Shown here: in pieces, positions 52,907 through 61,457 of the stretch | Position numbering within the stretch: position 1 is the stretch's first letter | How the letters are laid out: each line of letters starts with the position of its first letter | DNA from: Actinomyces procaprae | GTDB taxonomy: Bacteria > Actinomycetota > Actinomycetes > Actinomycetales > Actinomycetaceae | Length of the DNA: 64,000 nt | Assembly (NCBI RefSeq): GCF_004798665.1 | Contig: NZ_CP039292.1 | Location: forward strand, 2,914,001 to 2,978,000 | Direction of reading: 5' to 3' | Notes under the pieces: generated by a model | What the model was told of the DNA's origin: nothing | Database searches by the model: none | Seen by the model: the letters and a program-made list of their open reading frames with translations, nothing else | Made by a program: the position numbers and the translations under genes

Positions 52907-52931
52907 TTTCGTGTTATTTCGCTTATTTTCG
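52907..52931. promoter_or_regulatory. Three TTTCG repeats at exact 10-bp spacing
   Basis: TTTCG begins at 52907, 52917 and 52927, on one face of the helix, in the 257-bp region between the esterase gene and the divergent LacI gene. Probably binding half-sites for that regulator; they match half-sites at the other xylan promoters. The rest of this region holds nothing recognisable. Confidence 0.55.
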
Positions 52932-53109
52932 GATACGCATTGAGTCTAGAAGCGGGTTACCCCGGAAACAAGGCAGGGCCGCCATACCGAGATCGGCATC
53001 CGCCGCCCCACCGACGGCCCGCCGTTCGCCGACCACTACGCTTGCCGGTACAAACCTGTACAACCGGCTGCTGGCGCCGGTCGGGAACTACCCGAGAACG
53101 GAGGACGCT

Positions 53110-54144
53110 GTGGCACCGCGCGAACGCGTTACGCTCGACACCATCGCCGCGGCGGCGAAAGTCTCGCGCGCAACCGTGTCCAAGGCGATAAATGGCCGTC
53201 AGGACGTCTCCGCCCGCACGCGGCGACAGATCCTGGACCTGGCCGAGCAACTCGGCTACGAGGCCCCGACATCCGCGGAGCGCAGTTCCCCGACGGTCAC
53301 AATCGTCTTCGATTCCCTCGACACCTACTACACCAACCGGGTGTTGGCCGGAGCGGTCGCCGCCGCGCACGACCACGGCGCCATTCTCGACGTCCGCTCC
53401 TTCTCCAACCGCCGAGAGTCCGCCGCGGACTCCTGGGTGCGTCGGATCGTGGCCGAGGGGCACCTGGCACTGATAGTGGTCACCATGGAGCTGTCCGCGG
53501 CGCAGCTCGACGCCGTGCGCTCACTCCGGCTGCCGGTGATCACCGTGGACCCGGCCCAGGAGACCCCCGACGGCGTGGTGGAGATCTCCTCGACCAACTG
53601 GAACGGCGGCATGACCGCCACCCAGCACCTGCTCGCACTGGGACACCAGCGCATCGCCTTCGTCGCCGGGCCGCAGCGCTCTCTGCCGGCGCGTGAACGC
53701 CTGCTCGGCTTCCGCTCCGCCATGATGGACGCCGGCCTCGACGTCGATCCGGCACTGGTGCTGGGAGACAGCTACACCTATGACACCGGCGTGCGGGCGG
53801 GGCTCAGCCTGCTGGATCTGGAGAGCGAGCGCAGACCCACCGCCGTCATGTGCGCCTGCGACGTCTCCGCGATCGGCGTGTACGAGGCGGCCCGTCAGCG
53901 CGGGGTGTCGGTGCCCGACGCGCTCAGCGTCGTGGGCTTCGACGACACCTTCCTGGCCGAATGCGCCGCGCCTCCGCTGACCACGATTCACCAGGCCCTG
54001 GAGACCATGGGGGCGCGCGCCGTCGAGGCGGCCCTCGACCTCGCCGAGGATTCCACGGGAACCGGGACCAGGCGCACCATCGGCTCGGTCAAGATCCCCA
54101 CCCGCCTGGTCGCGCGCCAGTCCACGGCGCCGCCGCGGGAGTAG
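53110..54144 (+). CDS. LacI-family regulator lacking a canonical hinge helix
   Basis: 344 residues from GTG 53110, behind CGGAGGA. HTH LDTIAAAAKVSRATVSKAING. The hinge region YEAPTSAERSSPTVTIVFD is short and has no N..A..L helix. Effector core LGHQRIAFVAGPQRSLPARERLLGF and VVGFDDTFLAECAAPPLTTIHQAL, tail IPTRLVARQSTAPPRE, as in the regulators at 22301 and 39227. It is the best candidate for control of the esterase and perhaps the whole GH10/GH67/LplABC block. Confidence 0.9.
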   Translation: MAPRERVTLDTIAAAAKVSRATVSKAINGRQDVSARTRRQILDLAEQLGYEAPTSAERSSPTVTIVFDSLDTYYTNRVLAGAVAAAHDHGAILDVRSFSNRRESAADSWVRRIVAEGHLALIVVTMELSAAQLDAVRSLRLPVITVDPAQETPDGVVEISSTNWNGGMTATQHLLALGHQRIAFVAGPQRSLPARERLLGFRSAMMDAGLDVDPALVLGDSYTYDTGVRAGLSLLDLESERRPTAVMCACDVSAIGVYEAARQRGVSVPDALSVVGFDDTFLAECAAPPLTTIHQALETMGARAVEAALDLAEDSTGTGTRRTIGSVKIPTRLVARQSTAPPRE

Positions 54145-54318
54145 CGGCAGCCCCGCCGTCGCGGGCACAGGCGCACTGACCGTGAGCAACGACGCAAATC
54201 GCACTCAGGTATTGCGATGTTTTCTGTCGCCTCCCTAAACTTTCGCCACGAAGGATGTAATCCCGGTCGCCCCCGCTTCTTCCATCGGCGCCGGGCAACG
54301 GCCCGAAGGAGGACCGCC

Positions 54319-54759
54319 ATGAAGCTCGCATTCGGCTGCGACCCCAACGCCACCGCACTCAAGCGCCTGCTCATGACCGAGGCGACCGAACTCGGTCATG
54401 AGGTCGTCGACTACCCCTCTGAGGACCCCGTTTACGCCAACGTCGCAATCCGAGTCGCCCAGGACGTCGTCGCGGGGCGGGCCGACCGCGGAGTGCTGCT
54501 GTGCGGCACGGGCATCGGGGTATCCATCGCCGCCAACAAGGTCCCCGGCGCCTACTGCGCCTGCATCACCGACGCGTACCAGGCTCAGCGCGCGGCCCGC
54601 TCCAATGATGCGAACCTGATCTCCATGGGATCCCAGGTCGTCGGACCCGAGACGGCCAAGGTCCTCCTGCGTGAATATCTCGGCGGCGTCTTCGACGCAG
54701 CGAGCCGTTCCGCCCCCAAAGTAGACCGTATCCGCGATTACGAGGCGACCGGGGTCTGA
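54319..54759 (+). CDS. RpiB/LacAB-family sugar-phosphate isomerase
   Basis: 146 residues. Fold hallmarks FGCDPNATALKR near the start, the catalytic Cys in GVLLCGTGIGVSIAANKVPG, and TDAYQAQRAARSNDANLISMGSQVVG. The family interconverts aldose and ketose phosphates (ribose-5-P/ribulose-5-P, allose-6-P, or tetrose phosphates). ATG 54319 has a GAAGGAGGA site. It is convergent with a DhaK-DhaL gene, and RpiB-like proteins paired with DhaK-type kinases are known as erythrulose-4-phosphate isomerases, so a C4 substrate is possible. A TTTCG-CCA-CGAA dyad lies upstream at 54241-54252. Confidence 0.9.
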   Translation: MKLAFGCDPNATALKRLLMTEATELGHEVVDYPSEDPVYANVAIRVAQDVVAGRADRGVLLCGTGIGVSIAANKVPGAYCACITDAYQAQRAARSNDANLISMGSQVVGPETAKVLLREYLGGVFDAASRSAPKVDRIRDYEATGV

Positions 54760-54878
54760 GTCCTCCGGCGCGTGACGGCATCGCCATGCCGCTGTGCTCC
54801 ACAAGACCAACTGTGCAGGCGGTCGGGCGGAGACGGGACACAGGACGCCCGTCCCCGCTCGACCGCCGTCGTCACTGC

Positions 54879-56615
54879 TCAGGCGTCCCCACCGGCCGCG
54901 CCGAGGATACGACCGACGGCCGCCACACACATCCCGAAGGAGACGGCCCCGGGATCCGGATGTCCTATCGACCTCTCGGCGAGCGGACGGGCGCGCCCCT
55001 TTCGCGGTGACAGAGCGCTCGTCGCCTCGGCCGCACGACACGCCTCGGCCGAGGCCGCGCTCCACGCCTCGCCCAGCGACGCCTGCGCATCGACCTCGAG
55101 GCGCAGGCGGTCACGGAACGGCACCGCCGCATCAATGATCGTCTTGTCCCCGAGCTCAGCCTTGCCCAGATCGGTCATTGCCAGGACGAACTGCTCCACG
55201 GCAGCAGCCACGTCGGCGGGCGCAGCAGCATCCTCGTTGCCGAGCCCGGCGCCCAGCGCCCTCAGCGCGGCTCCCCATAGCACCCCCGAGGTACCGCCGG
55301 CGTGTTCGGCCCACGCGTCACCGGCACGTGCCAATACGCCCGCAGCGCCCCAGCCCGTCTCCAGCGCAGCCGCGGCGGCGTCGACGGCGCAGTCGATTCC
55401 GCGGACCATGCCCCGGCCATGGTCGCCGTCACCGGCCACCTGGTCGATACGGCCCAGCTCGACCTCCTGGTCGTGCAGCACAGCCTGCATCGCCCGCAGG
55501 CAGTCGAGGACCAGGGCGGCGACTGCGCGGGAGGCCGCCGATCCCACCGGCGACTCGGCCTCGGCATTGAAGCCCTCAATGGATGCTTCATCGGCGGTTG
55601 TGGGTGCGGCCGTCCCTTCCAGCACGCCCCGACGGAATGCGGGGGTGTGCGCGGGCGCCAGCCACAGGGGCTCCAACTCCTCGTCCAACCAGCACAGAGT
55701 CAGTGACACCCCGGCCATGTCGAGACTGGTCACGAGTTCCCCAACCTCGGGCGCGACGATCTCCAGATCGGCCTCCCGCAACAGGGCCGCTACATGACCC
55801 CACAACAGGAACAGCTCCTCGTACTTCGTGGAGCCCAGGCCGTTGAGGATCGCAGCAACCCGCGGCCCCGACCCTGCCGGACGCTCCGTGAGCAGACGCT
55901 CCACGAGGAGAGCGGCCAGTTCGTCCGCGGGCATCCAGTCTATGTCCTCCAGCCCCGGCTCCCCATGGATCCCGAGTCCGATCCCCAGCTTGCCCTCAGG
56001 CACCGTGAAGTGTGGCTCCCGGGCACCGGGGAAGGTACAGCCGGCGAAGGCCACACCTAGCGAGAAGGTCGCGGCGTTGGCCCTCAGTCCGAGCCTCACC
56101 ACCTCGTCGAGGTCGTCTCCACGCTCCGCCGCTGCCCCCAGGACTTTGAAAACCACGAAGTCCCCGGCGATCCCACGCCGCTTCGCGGCCTCCTCCGCCG
56201 GCGCGGAGGCGATGTCATCGGTGATGATGAGCTGTCGGGTCTCGATGCCCTCGGCGGTAAGCCGTTCCCCGGCGATGCCGAAGTTCATGACGTCGCCCGC
56301 GTAGTTGCCATAGCTGATGACTACACCTCCCCCGGAGGAGGCGGCTCGTGCCACCGAGTACGCCTGGGCTGTAGACGGAGAGGTGAAGAGATTGCCGATG
56401 ACGGCGCCGTCCCCCATGCCTGGGCCGACCAGGCCGGCGAAGGCCGGATAGTGGCCGGAGCCGCCCCCGTAGATGACGGCCACCTTGGGATCCGCGGGGC
56501 GCCGCCGACGCACGACGCCGCCGGGCACCGGACGGAGTCTGTCGGAGTACAACTCGACGAAGCCCCTGGTCGCGTCCTCGGTGAAGTCGGCCGGGCTGTT
56601 GTAAATCATGGTCAT
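54879..56615 (-). CDS. Fused DhaK-DhaL dihydroxyacetone/erythrulose-type kinase
   Basis: 578 residues. The N-terminal DhaK domain has YGGGSGHYPAFAGLVGPGM, YGNYAGDVMNF and the substrate-binding His in GIGLGIHGEPG. The C-terminal DhaL domain has the Mg-ATP-binding AGDGDHGRGMVRG and AGGTSGVLWGAAL. The fusion is ATP-dependent rather than PTS-dependent, as in Citrobacter-type Dha kinases. It phosphorylates short ketoses such as dihydroxyacetone or erythrulose. ATG 56615 follows GGGGAGGA and overlaps the GH120 stop by ATGA, so it is the final gene of the operon. Confidence 0.93.
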   Translation of the reverse strand: MTMIYNSPADFTEDATRGFVELYSDRLRPVPGGVVRRRRPADPKVAVIYGGGSGHYPAFAGLVGPGMGDGAVIGNLFTSPSTAQAYSVARAASSGGGVVISYGNYAGDVMNFGIAGERLTAEGIETRQLIITDDIASAPAEEAAKRRGIAGDFVVFKVLGAAAERGDDLDEVVRLGLRANAATFSLGVAFAGCTFPGAREPHFTVPEGKLGIGLGIHGEPGLEDIDWMPADELAALLVERLLTERPAGSGPRVAAILNGLGSTKYEELFLLWGHVAALLREADLEIVAPEVGELVTSLDMAGVSLTLCWLDEELEPLWLAPAHTPAFRRGVLEGTAAPTTADEASIEGFNAEAESPVGSAASRAVAALVLDCLRAMQAVLHDQEVELGRIDQVAGDGDHGRGMVRGIDCAVDAAAAALETGWGAAGVLARAGDAWAEHAGGTSGVLWGAALRALGAGLGNEDAAAPADVAAAVEQFVLAMTDLGKAELGDKTIIDAAVPFRDRLRLEVDAQASLGEAWSAASAEACRAAEATSALSPRKGRARPLAERSIGHPDPGAVSFGMCVAAVGRILGAAGGDA

Positions 56616-58606
56616 GGGGCTGTCCTCCCCTCTGCGCCGAGCACCTGATCGGTGTCCCACACGCAGATGCGTCCGTCCCCGACCTCCGCAAGCGGACCGG
56701 GGATCCAGGTCTCATCAGGACGCTCATTCCCGATGAGATCCGGGGACAGGCACACCGGGGAGCCGTCAGGCGCGGTGAAGGGCAGCCCGGCCATACGCAC
56801 ATGCCCGAGGTCCTGCGCATTTACCGGGGCGAGGATGGGGAGCTCCTCGCCCTCGGGAAGATCGATAATGACGCTCACGCATCCATCACCATCGGCCTCG
56901 ACCCGGGCGGCACCGTCGTCGATCCTCCCGGGACGGTCCTCCTGTGCGTAGCCCCGGGCGCCGCCGAGGTAGACGTTGTCGCGAATGATCACGACCTGGC
57001 GCACACTGTTGTAGCGGCCGTGGTCGCCGGCCTCCATCTCAATCCGGGAGAGGTACTCGTCCCAGTTCGCCGGGCACCCGTCGTAGGCGACCGTCCCGTG
57101 CCCGTGCGCGCTCAGTGCCGAGTGGGGCCGGGCGTAGGCCGGGGCCCGAGTCCCGGGACCGAAGATATTGCCGATGAAGCGGTCATCACCTCCGAACACA
57201 ACCGAGACACCGGCGACCTTCGTCGAGTGGGGCAGGTGGTAGGGCGTGGAGCGGTCGGGGACGGTCTCGGCCCTGACGGTGCCGAGCACGAGGTTCGCCA
57301 CGTAGGCGCCGCCCTGGCTGAGTGTCTCGATCGATGCGGGAGAGGCGAAGACATTCGAGTCCACGACGTAAGGGCCGTGGCTGACCTCGACGAAGAGGTC
57401 ACGCGAGTTGTCGTGCAGCACGTTGCGGGTGACCCTGGTCCCCTGGGTCTCCCAGTCGAGCCAGATGCCGAGGGAGCATCCGTGCACGTGGTTGTGGGCG
57501 ATCCTCGTGTCGATCGCGGCGTGCAGCTTGATGCCTGCGATCTCGTGGCCGTAGAAGGCCCGGCGCGCAGAGATGGAGTGGATCTCGTTGTCCTCGATCG
57601 TCGAGAAGGCGCAGCCCATGTGACCGACGACGGCGTTCTGACCGCAGTCGTGGATTAAGTTGCGGCGCACCACGTGGGAGCCCACCTTCTCCTTGGACCA
57701 CCCGAGCTCGAGTCCGGCGAAGACCGACTCCAGCTGGTACTGGTAGCCCGAGCGGTCCTTCCTCGTGGTGGAGTAGTTGTCTCCGGTAGAACCCTCCTTC
57801 CCCAGCGACACGGCCGAGCACTTGGCGTCGTGAATGTGGTTGTCCTCAATGATCCAGCCCCTGGCCCAGTTGGGGCCGATGAGGCCGGGCTGGTCTCCGG
57901 TCGGCGGCGCCCATGGGGTTGCGGCATGCGCCAGCTCGAAGCCGCGCACGGTGATGTAGTCGATCTGGTGAGTGCGCGGATAGAAGACCGAGCGGCGGAC
58001 ATTCGCCTCGAGGAGCGCCTCCCGCGGGCTGCGGCCCCCGAGGTTGACCGTGATCGTCGTCGTCGCCTCATCGACGACCGCCAGCCAGGTGCCGGGAACC
58101 GGTCCTCCGGCGGGAGCCACCTGCACCCCGGTCCAGTCGTCGACGATCTCGGGCAGCGCCGGGGCCCGGCGCAGTTCGTCGAGGTCGCGCACCTCCCTCA
58201 GCGCCGTACCGTCTAGGTACACCTCGCCCAGGTGCTGGGGGGCGTCCGTTCCCACCGGACGTACCAGCCAGTCACCGGCTACTACCTCCCGGTAAGGGTT
58301 GAAGTCGCCGAACAGGGAGTTGTCGAGCACCGTGGACCACAGGCCGTCCTCGCCCTCCTCCCAGTCGGTCAGCTCCTCGGAGCCCTTGATAATGACGTGC
58401 TCCCCGGGAGCGGTCGTGTACGTGATGCGTCGCAGTTCGTCGCGTCCCCCGCGCCGGGGGTCGACCCACTCGCGGTAGGTGCCCGCATGGACGATGACGG
58501 TGTCACCGGGCATGGCTCTGCGGGCGGCCTCCGAGATGGTCAGGAGAGATTCCTGCGCCGTCCCTGCGGCAAGGTCGGATCCCGTCTTGCGGACGTGTAT
58601 CTCCAT
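56612..58606 (-). CDS. GH120 beta-xylosidase (copy 2)
   Basis: 664 residues, same family and architecture as the gene at 35858, with the same catalytic pattern: Glu355 (YGHEIAG), Asp384 (IWLDW), Glu407 (FVEVSHGP). It keeps AATPWAPPTGDQPGLIGPNW and DAKCSAVSLGKEGSTGDN. No signal peptide. The two copies differ widely outside these motifs, so they are old paralogs or separately acquired. Here it is coupled to a DhaK-type kinase, a dehydrogenase and an isomerase, suggesting a xyloside whose aglycone is a small sugar or polyol. Confidence 0.88.
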   Translation of the reverse strand: MEIHVRKTGSDLAAGTAQESLLTISEAARRAMPGDTVIVHAGTYREWVDPRRGGRDELRRITYTTAPGEHVIIKGSEELTDWEEGEDGLWSTVLDNSLFGDFNPYREVVAGDWLVRPVGTDAPQHLGEVYLDGTALREVRDLDELRRAPALPEIVDDWTGVQVAPAGGPVPGTWLAVVDEATTTITVNLGGRSPREALLEANVRRSVFYPRTHQIDYITVRGFELAHAATPWAPPTGDQPGLIGPNWARGWIIEDNHIHDAKCSAVSLGKEGSTGDNYSTTRKDRSGYQYQLESVFAGLELGWSKEKVGSHVVRRNLIHDCGQNAVVGHMGCAFSTIEDNEIHSISARRAFYGHEIAGIKLHAAIDTRIAHNHVHGCSLGIWLDWETQGTRVTRNVLHDNSRDLFVEVSHGPYVVDSNVFASPASIETLSQGGAYVANLVLGTVRAETVPDRSTPYHLPHSTKVAGVSVVFGGDDRFIGNIFGPGTRAPAYARPHSALSAHGHGTVAYDGCPANWDEYLSRIEMEAGDHGRYNSVRQVVIIRDNVYLGGARGYAQEDRPGRIDDGAARVEADGDGCVSVIIDLPEGEELPILAPVNAQDLGHVRMAGLPFTAPDGSPVCLSPDLIGNERPDETWIPGPLAEVGDGRICVWDTDQVLGAEGRTAP

Positions 58607-58626
58607 GGTTTTGGTTCCTGTTCCTT

Positions 58627-58650
58627 TTCCTTGAGAGCTTCCTTGAGAGC
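58627..58650. repeat. Tandem duplication of a 12-bp unit
   Basis: TTCCTTGAGAGC occurs twice head to tail in the 58-bp gap between the dehydrogenase stop and the GH120 start. Probably a slippage product that sets spacing before the ribosome site. Confidence 0.6.
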
Positions 58651-58664
58651 TTGTCGCGGCGGGG

Positions 58665-59579
58665 TCAGTTCTCGGTGCCGGCCTCGCCGCGCAGGAATGC
58701 CGCCAGGACGGAATCGTCCTGAGCCCCGAGGCCTGCTCTCATGGCTGTGCGGTAGAGGTTCTCGGCGGCGCACGCGACGGGTGTGGGCAGGTGGGCGGCC
58801 CGGTTGAGGTCGCCGACAATGCCCATGTCCTTGTCGATGATGTCCAGGCGGGAGCGCAGCTCGACCGGTGCTCCCCGCAGTTGCTCGGCCATGCGTGGAC
58901 CACGGTCGCCGAGCATGAACGAGGCTGCGGCTCCCTGCATGAACACCTCCACGCACCGGTGCGGATCAAGGCCGAGGCTCTCCGCCATGGCGAGTGCCTC
59001 TGCCGCGGCCGCGGTGTGGATGCCGCACAGCAGTTGGTTGACGGCCTTCATATTCTGACCGGCTCCGACCGGGCCCATCTCTACCAGGGTCGCACCCAGG
59101 GCGGTGAGCGTAGGGCGGCCGGCCCGGAGCGCCTCCGGCGATCCTCCGATCATGATCAGCAGCGAGCCGTCGGCCGCGCGGACCGCCCCGCCGGAGACCG
59201 GGGCGTCGACGGTGAGGACACCGCGTTCCGCCAGCCTCTTCTCCACCTCCACCACGCAGGCGGAACCGACGGTTGAGGTGGTGATGACGACCGCACCCTC
59301 GCGCAGGCCGCAGACGGCGCCCTGGGACCCGAACAGCACCTGGCGGATCTGGTCTGCGGACCTCACTGCGATGACGGCGACGTCAGCGCCTCGGACGGCT
59401 GCGGCGGCGGTGGCGGCGGGCAGGACCCCGTCATTCGCGGCGAGTTCGCGGCGTGACTCGAAGGGGTCGTAGCCAACTACGGTACCCGGGGTGAGGGCGG
59501 CAAGGCGGGTGGCCATGGGCAGGCCCATGGCCCCCAGGCCGAGGACGGCCGTGCGGCGCGCCGTGGTTCTGTCAGTCAT
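58665..59579 (-). CDS. 3-hydroxyisobutyrate dehydrogenase-family NAD(P)-dependent oxidoreductase
   Basis: 304 residues. N-terminal dinucleotide fold VLGLGAMGLPMA, substrate loop DAPVSGGAVRAADGSLLIMIGG, catalytic Lys in GAGQNMKAVNQLL, and GDRGPRMAEQL late in the protein. This superfamily includes L-threonate dehydrogenase (LtnD) and tartronate-semialdehyde reductase. In an operon with a TIM-barrel isomerase and a DhaK-type kinase, oxidation of a C4 sugar acid or polyol is a reasonable guess. AAAGGGAA precedes the ATG, 12 bp after the isomerase stop. Confidence 0.9.
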   Translation of the reverse strand: MTDRTTARRTAVLGLGAMGLPMATRLAALTPGTVVGYDPFESRRELAANDGVLPAATAAAAVRGADVAVIAVRSADQIRQVLFGSQGAVCGLREGAVVITTSTVGSACVVEVEKRLAERGVLTVDAPVSGGAVRAADGSLLIMIGGSPEALRAGRPTLTALGATLVEMGPVGAGQNMKAVNQLLCGIHTAAAAEALAMAESLGLDPHRCVEVFMQGAAASFMLGDRGPRMAEQLRGAPVELRSRLDIIDKDMGIVGDLNRAAHLPTPVACAAENLYRTAMRAGLGAQDDSVLAAFLRGEAGTEN

Positions 59580-59591
59580 GGTGGTTCCCTT

Positions 59592-60517
59592 TCAGATCTC
59601 GTTCAGCGCCACAGCCAGCATCCGGCGGATGTAGCGCATGTTCTCCGCGGAGACGGTCAATCCATCGCCGCCGTAGTTCTCCACGCACATCGGGGCCGTC
59701 GAAGCCGGCGTCAGTGGCGATCTGGATCGCCTGGCGGTAGTTCGCCGTGCCGAAGGCCATGGGCGCGGGCACGGTGGTGACGTGCCCCTCGGCGTCGACG
59801 TCACGCGAGTAGCTCTTCATGTGCCAGTAGTTGGCGTGGGGCATGCATTTCTCGACGCTCACGAGGAAGTCCTCGATAGGCCGGTGCAGCCGGTAGATGT
59901 TGCCCAGGTCGGGATTGAGGCCGACGCTGCTCATGTCGATGTCGGTGACGAGCCGGACCGCGGAGTCGGCGGTGCCGAGCAGGGTGTCCTCGTACATCTC
60001 CCAGGGACAGGGCCATGCCCGCACGTTCGACGTGCTCGCCGAGCTCGCGCAGGCGGGTGACGGCTCGGCGCCAGTTATCGGGATCGTGGGAGTCGACGGG
60101 GCCGGGCTGGGTCCAGAACCACAGCGCCCGGGCCTGGGCGTCAAGGAGCGGACGGTGCAGGCCGACGGAGACGATCTCAGCCCCGAGGAAGGCCGCCGCG
60201 TCGATCACCCGGTGCGAGTACGCGAGATTGCCCTCCCAGTCGACGGGGTCGATCACGGAGCGGCGGATCGCGGAGACAGCCACAGGTGTGAGCCCGTACT
60301 CCTCCAGAAGTCCCTTCAGGAGCGCCAGGCGCTCCCGACTGAGATCTGCGATGCGTACCCAGTTGTCGGTGAGGTCAATGGCCGTGAAGCCCTCGAAGCG
60401 GACCTGGGCGAGCTGCTTGCGCCAGACGGCCTCGTCGGCGTCCTGGGAGCCCGGAAAGGGAAGCATTGCGGCGGCGATGGGCCAGTCGGCGGAGGTGCGT
60501 TTGCAGGTGTAGGTCAT
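59592..60517 (-). pseudogene. TIM-barrel sugar-phosphate isomerase/epimerase with two +1 frameshifts (or assembly errors)
   Basis: From ATG 60517 the frame reads through FEGFTAIDLTDNWVRIADLSRERLALLKGLLEEYGL to GMALSL. The next frame gives EMYEDTLLGTADSAVRLVTDIDMSSVGLNPDLGNIYRLHRP, then YWHMKSYSRDVD to FDGP; the third gives MCVENYGGDGLTVSAENMRYIRRMLAVALNEI and a stop. Removing one C from CCC at 60000-60002 and one G from GGGG at 59692-59695 restores a 307-residue xylose-isomerase-like barrel of normal length. Both indels are in homopolymers. Probable role: isomerise or epimerise a short keto-sugar for the adjacent dehydrogenase/kinase. Confidence 0.8.
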
Positions 60518-60578
60518 TGGAGTTCTTTCGGTGAGGTTTGGTGAAGGAGCCGGCTCGGCCCCGAATGCGGGCGCAGGC

Positions 60579-61457
60579 CTATTTGCCGAATCCAGCCGTC
60601 ATTCCGGCGATGAGTTGGCGTCGGCCGAGGACGTAGAGCGTGAGTATCGGCAGTGCCGACAGCACAATGGCCGCCATCATGGCGGGCACGTTGATCGTCA
60701 ACTCCCCCTGGAAGGTCCACAGTGCCAGGGGCAGGACCCTGCTCCGGGGCGACTGAGTCAGCACTAGCGGAAACAGGAAGTTGTTCCAGACGTTGACGCC
60801 GTTGTAGATCGCGGTCGTCGAGATCGCCGGCACGCACAGCGGCAGCACGAGCCTGTGGAGGATCTGCCCCTCGGTGGCCCCGTCCAGGCGCATCGACTCG
60901 AACAACTCGCCCGGGATATCCCTGAGATAGTTGGTGAATATGAGCACCGTGATCGGAATGGCGAAGGCGGCGGACGGCAGGATCACGGCCAGGAGTGTGT
61001 CGTACAGGCGCATCCTCGTGATCATGTAGAAGATCGGGATGATCGCCGACTGGGCCGGGATTGCCAGGCCGAGCAGGAAGACGCTCAGGGACCGCTTGGC
61101 GAGCGGCCGCTTGCTGCGCACGATGGTGTAAGCCGCCATGAGCCCGACGGCGATGGTCAGGCCGACGGCTCCGACGGTCACGATGATCGAGTTGAGGAAG
61201 AATCGCGCGAAGCCCTTCTCAAACACCAGCGCGTAGTTCTCCAGGGTCGGGTCACTCGGCGGAACCAGTGCCCCGTCGGTGAAGAAGTTCTGCTGCGTGC
61301 GCAACGAGGTGATTACCACCCAGTAGATCGGCACGACCACGACGAGGAGCCAGAGGAGGGCACCCATGCCGCCGGGGATGTTCAGCCGCGGCCGACGGCG
61401 CCGCGGCGCGTCCCGCGCGCTGATCTCGCTGATCTGGGCCAGGGCTGCGGCGCTCAT
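60579..61457 (-). CDS. CUT1 sugar ABC transporter permease (MalG type)
   Basis: 292 residues from ATG 61457, which overlaps the preceding stop (TGATG). Six helices, EAA-like loop ELFESMRLDGATEGQILHRLVLPLCVP, and end LGRRQLIAGMTAGFGK. The longer open frame upstream lies inside the partner permease gene. Its C-terminus identifies the remnant at 38952, which comes from the same subtype. Confidence 0.92.
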   Translation of the reverse strand: MSAAALAQISEISARDAPRRRRPRLNIPGGMGALLWLLVVVVPIYWVVITSLRTQQNFFTDGALVPPSDPTLENYALVFEKGFARFFLNSIIVTVGAVGLTIAVGLMAAYTIVRSKRPLAKRSLSVFLLGLAIPAQSAIIPIFYMITRMRLYDTLLAVILPSAAFAIPITVLIFTNYLRDIPGELFESMRLDGATEGQILHRLVLPLCVPAISTTAIYNGVNVWNNFLFPLVLTQSPRSRVLPLALWTFQGELTINVPAMMAAIVLSALPILTLYVLGRRQLIAGMTAGFGK

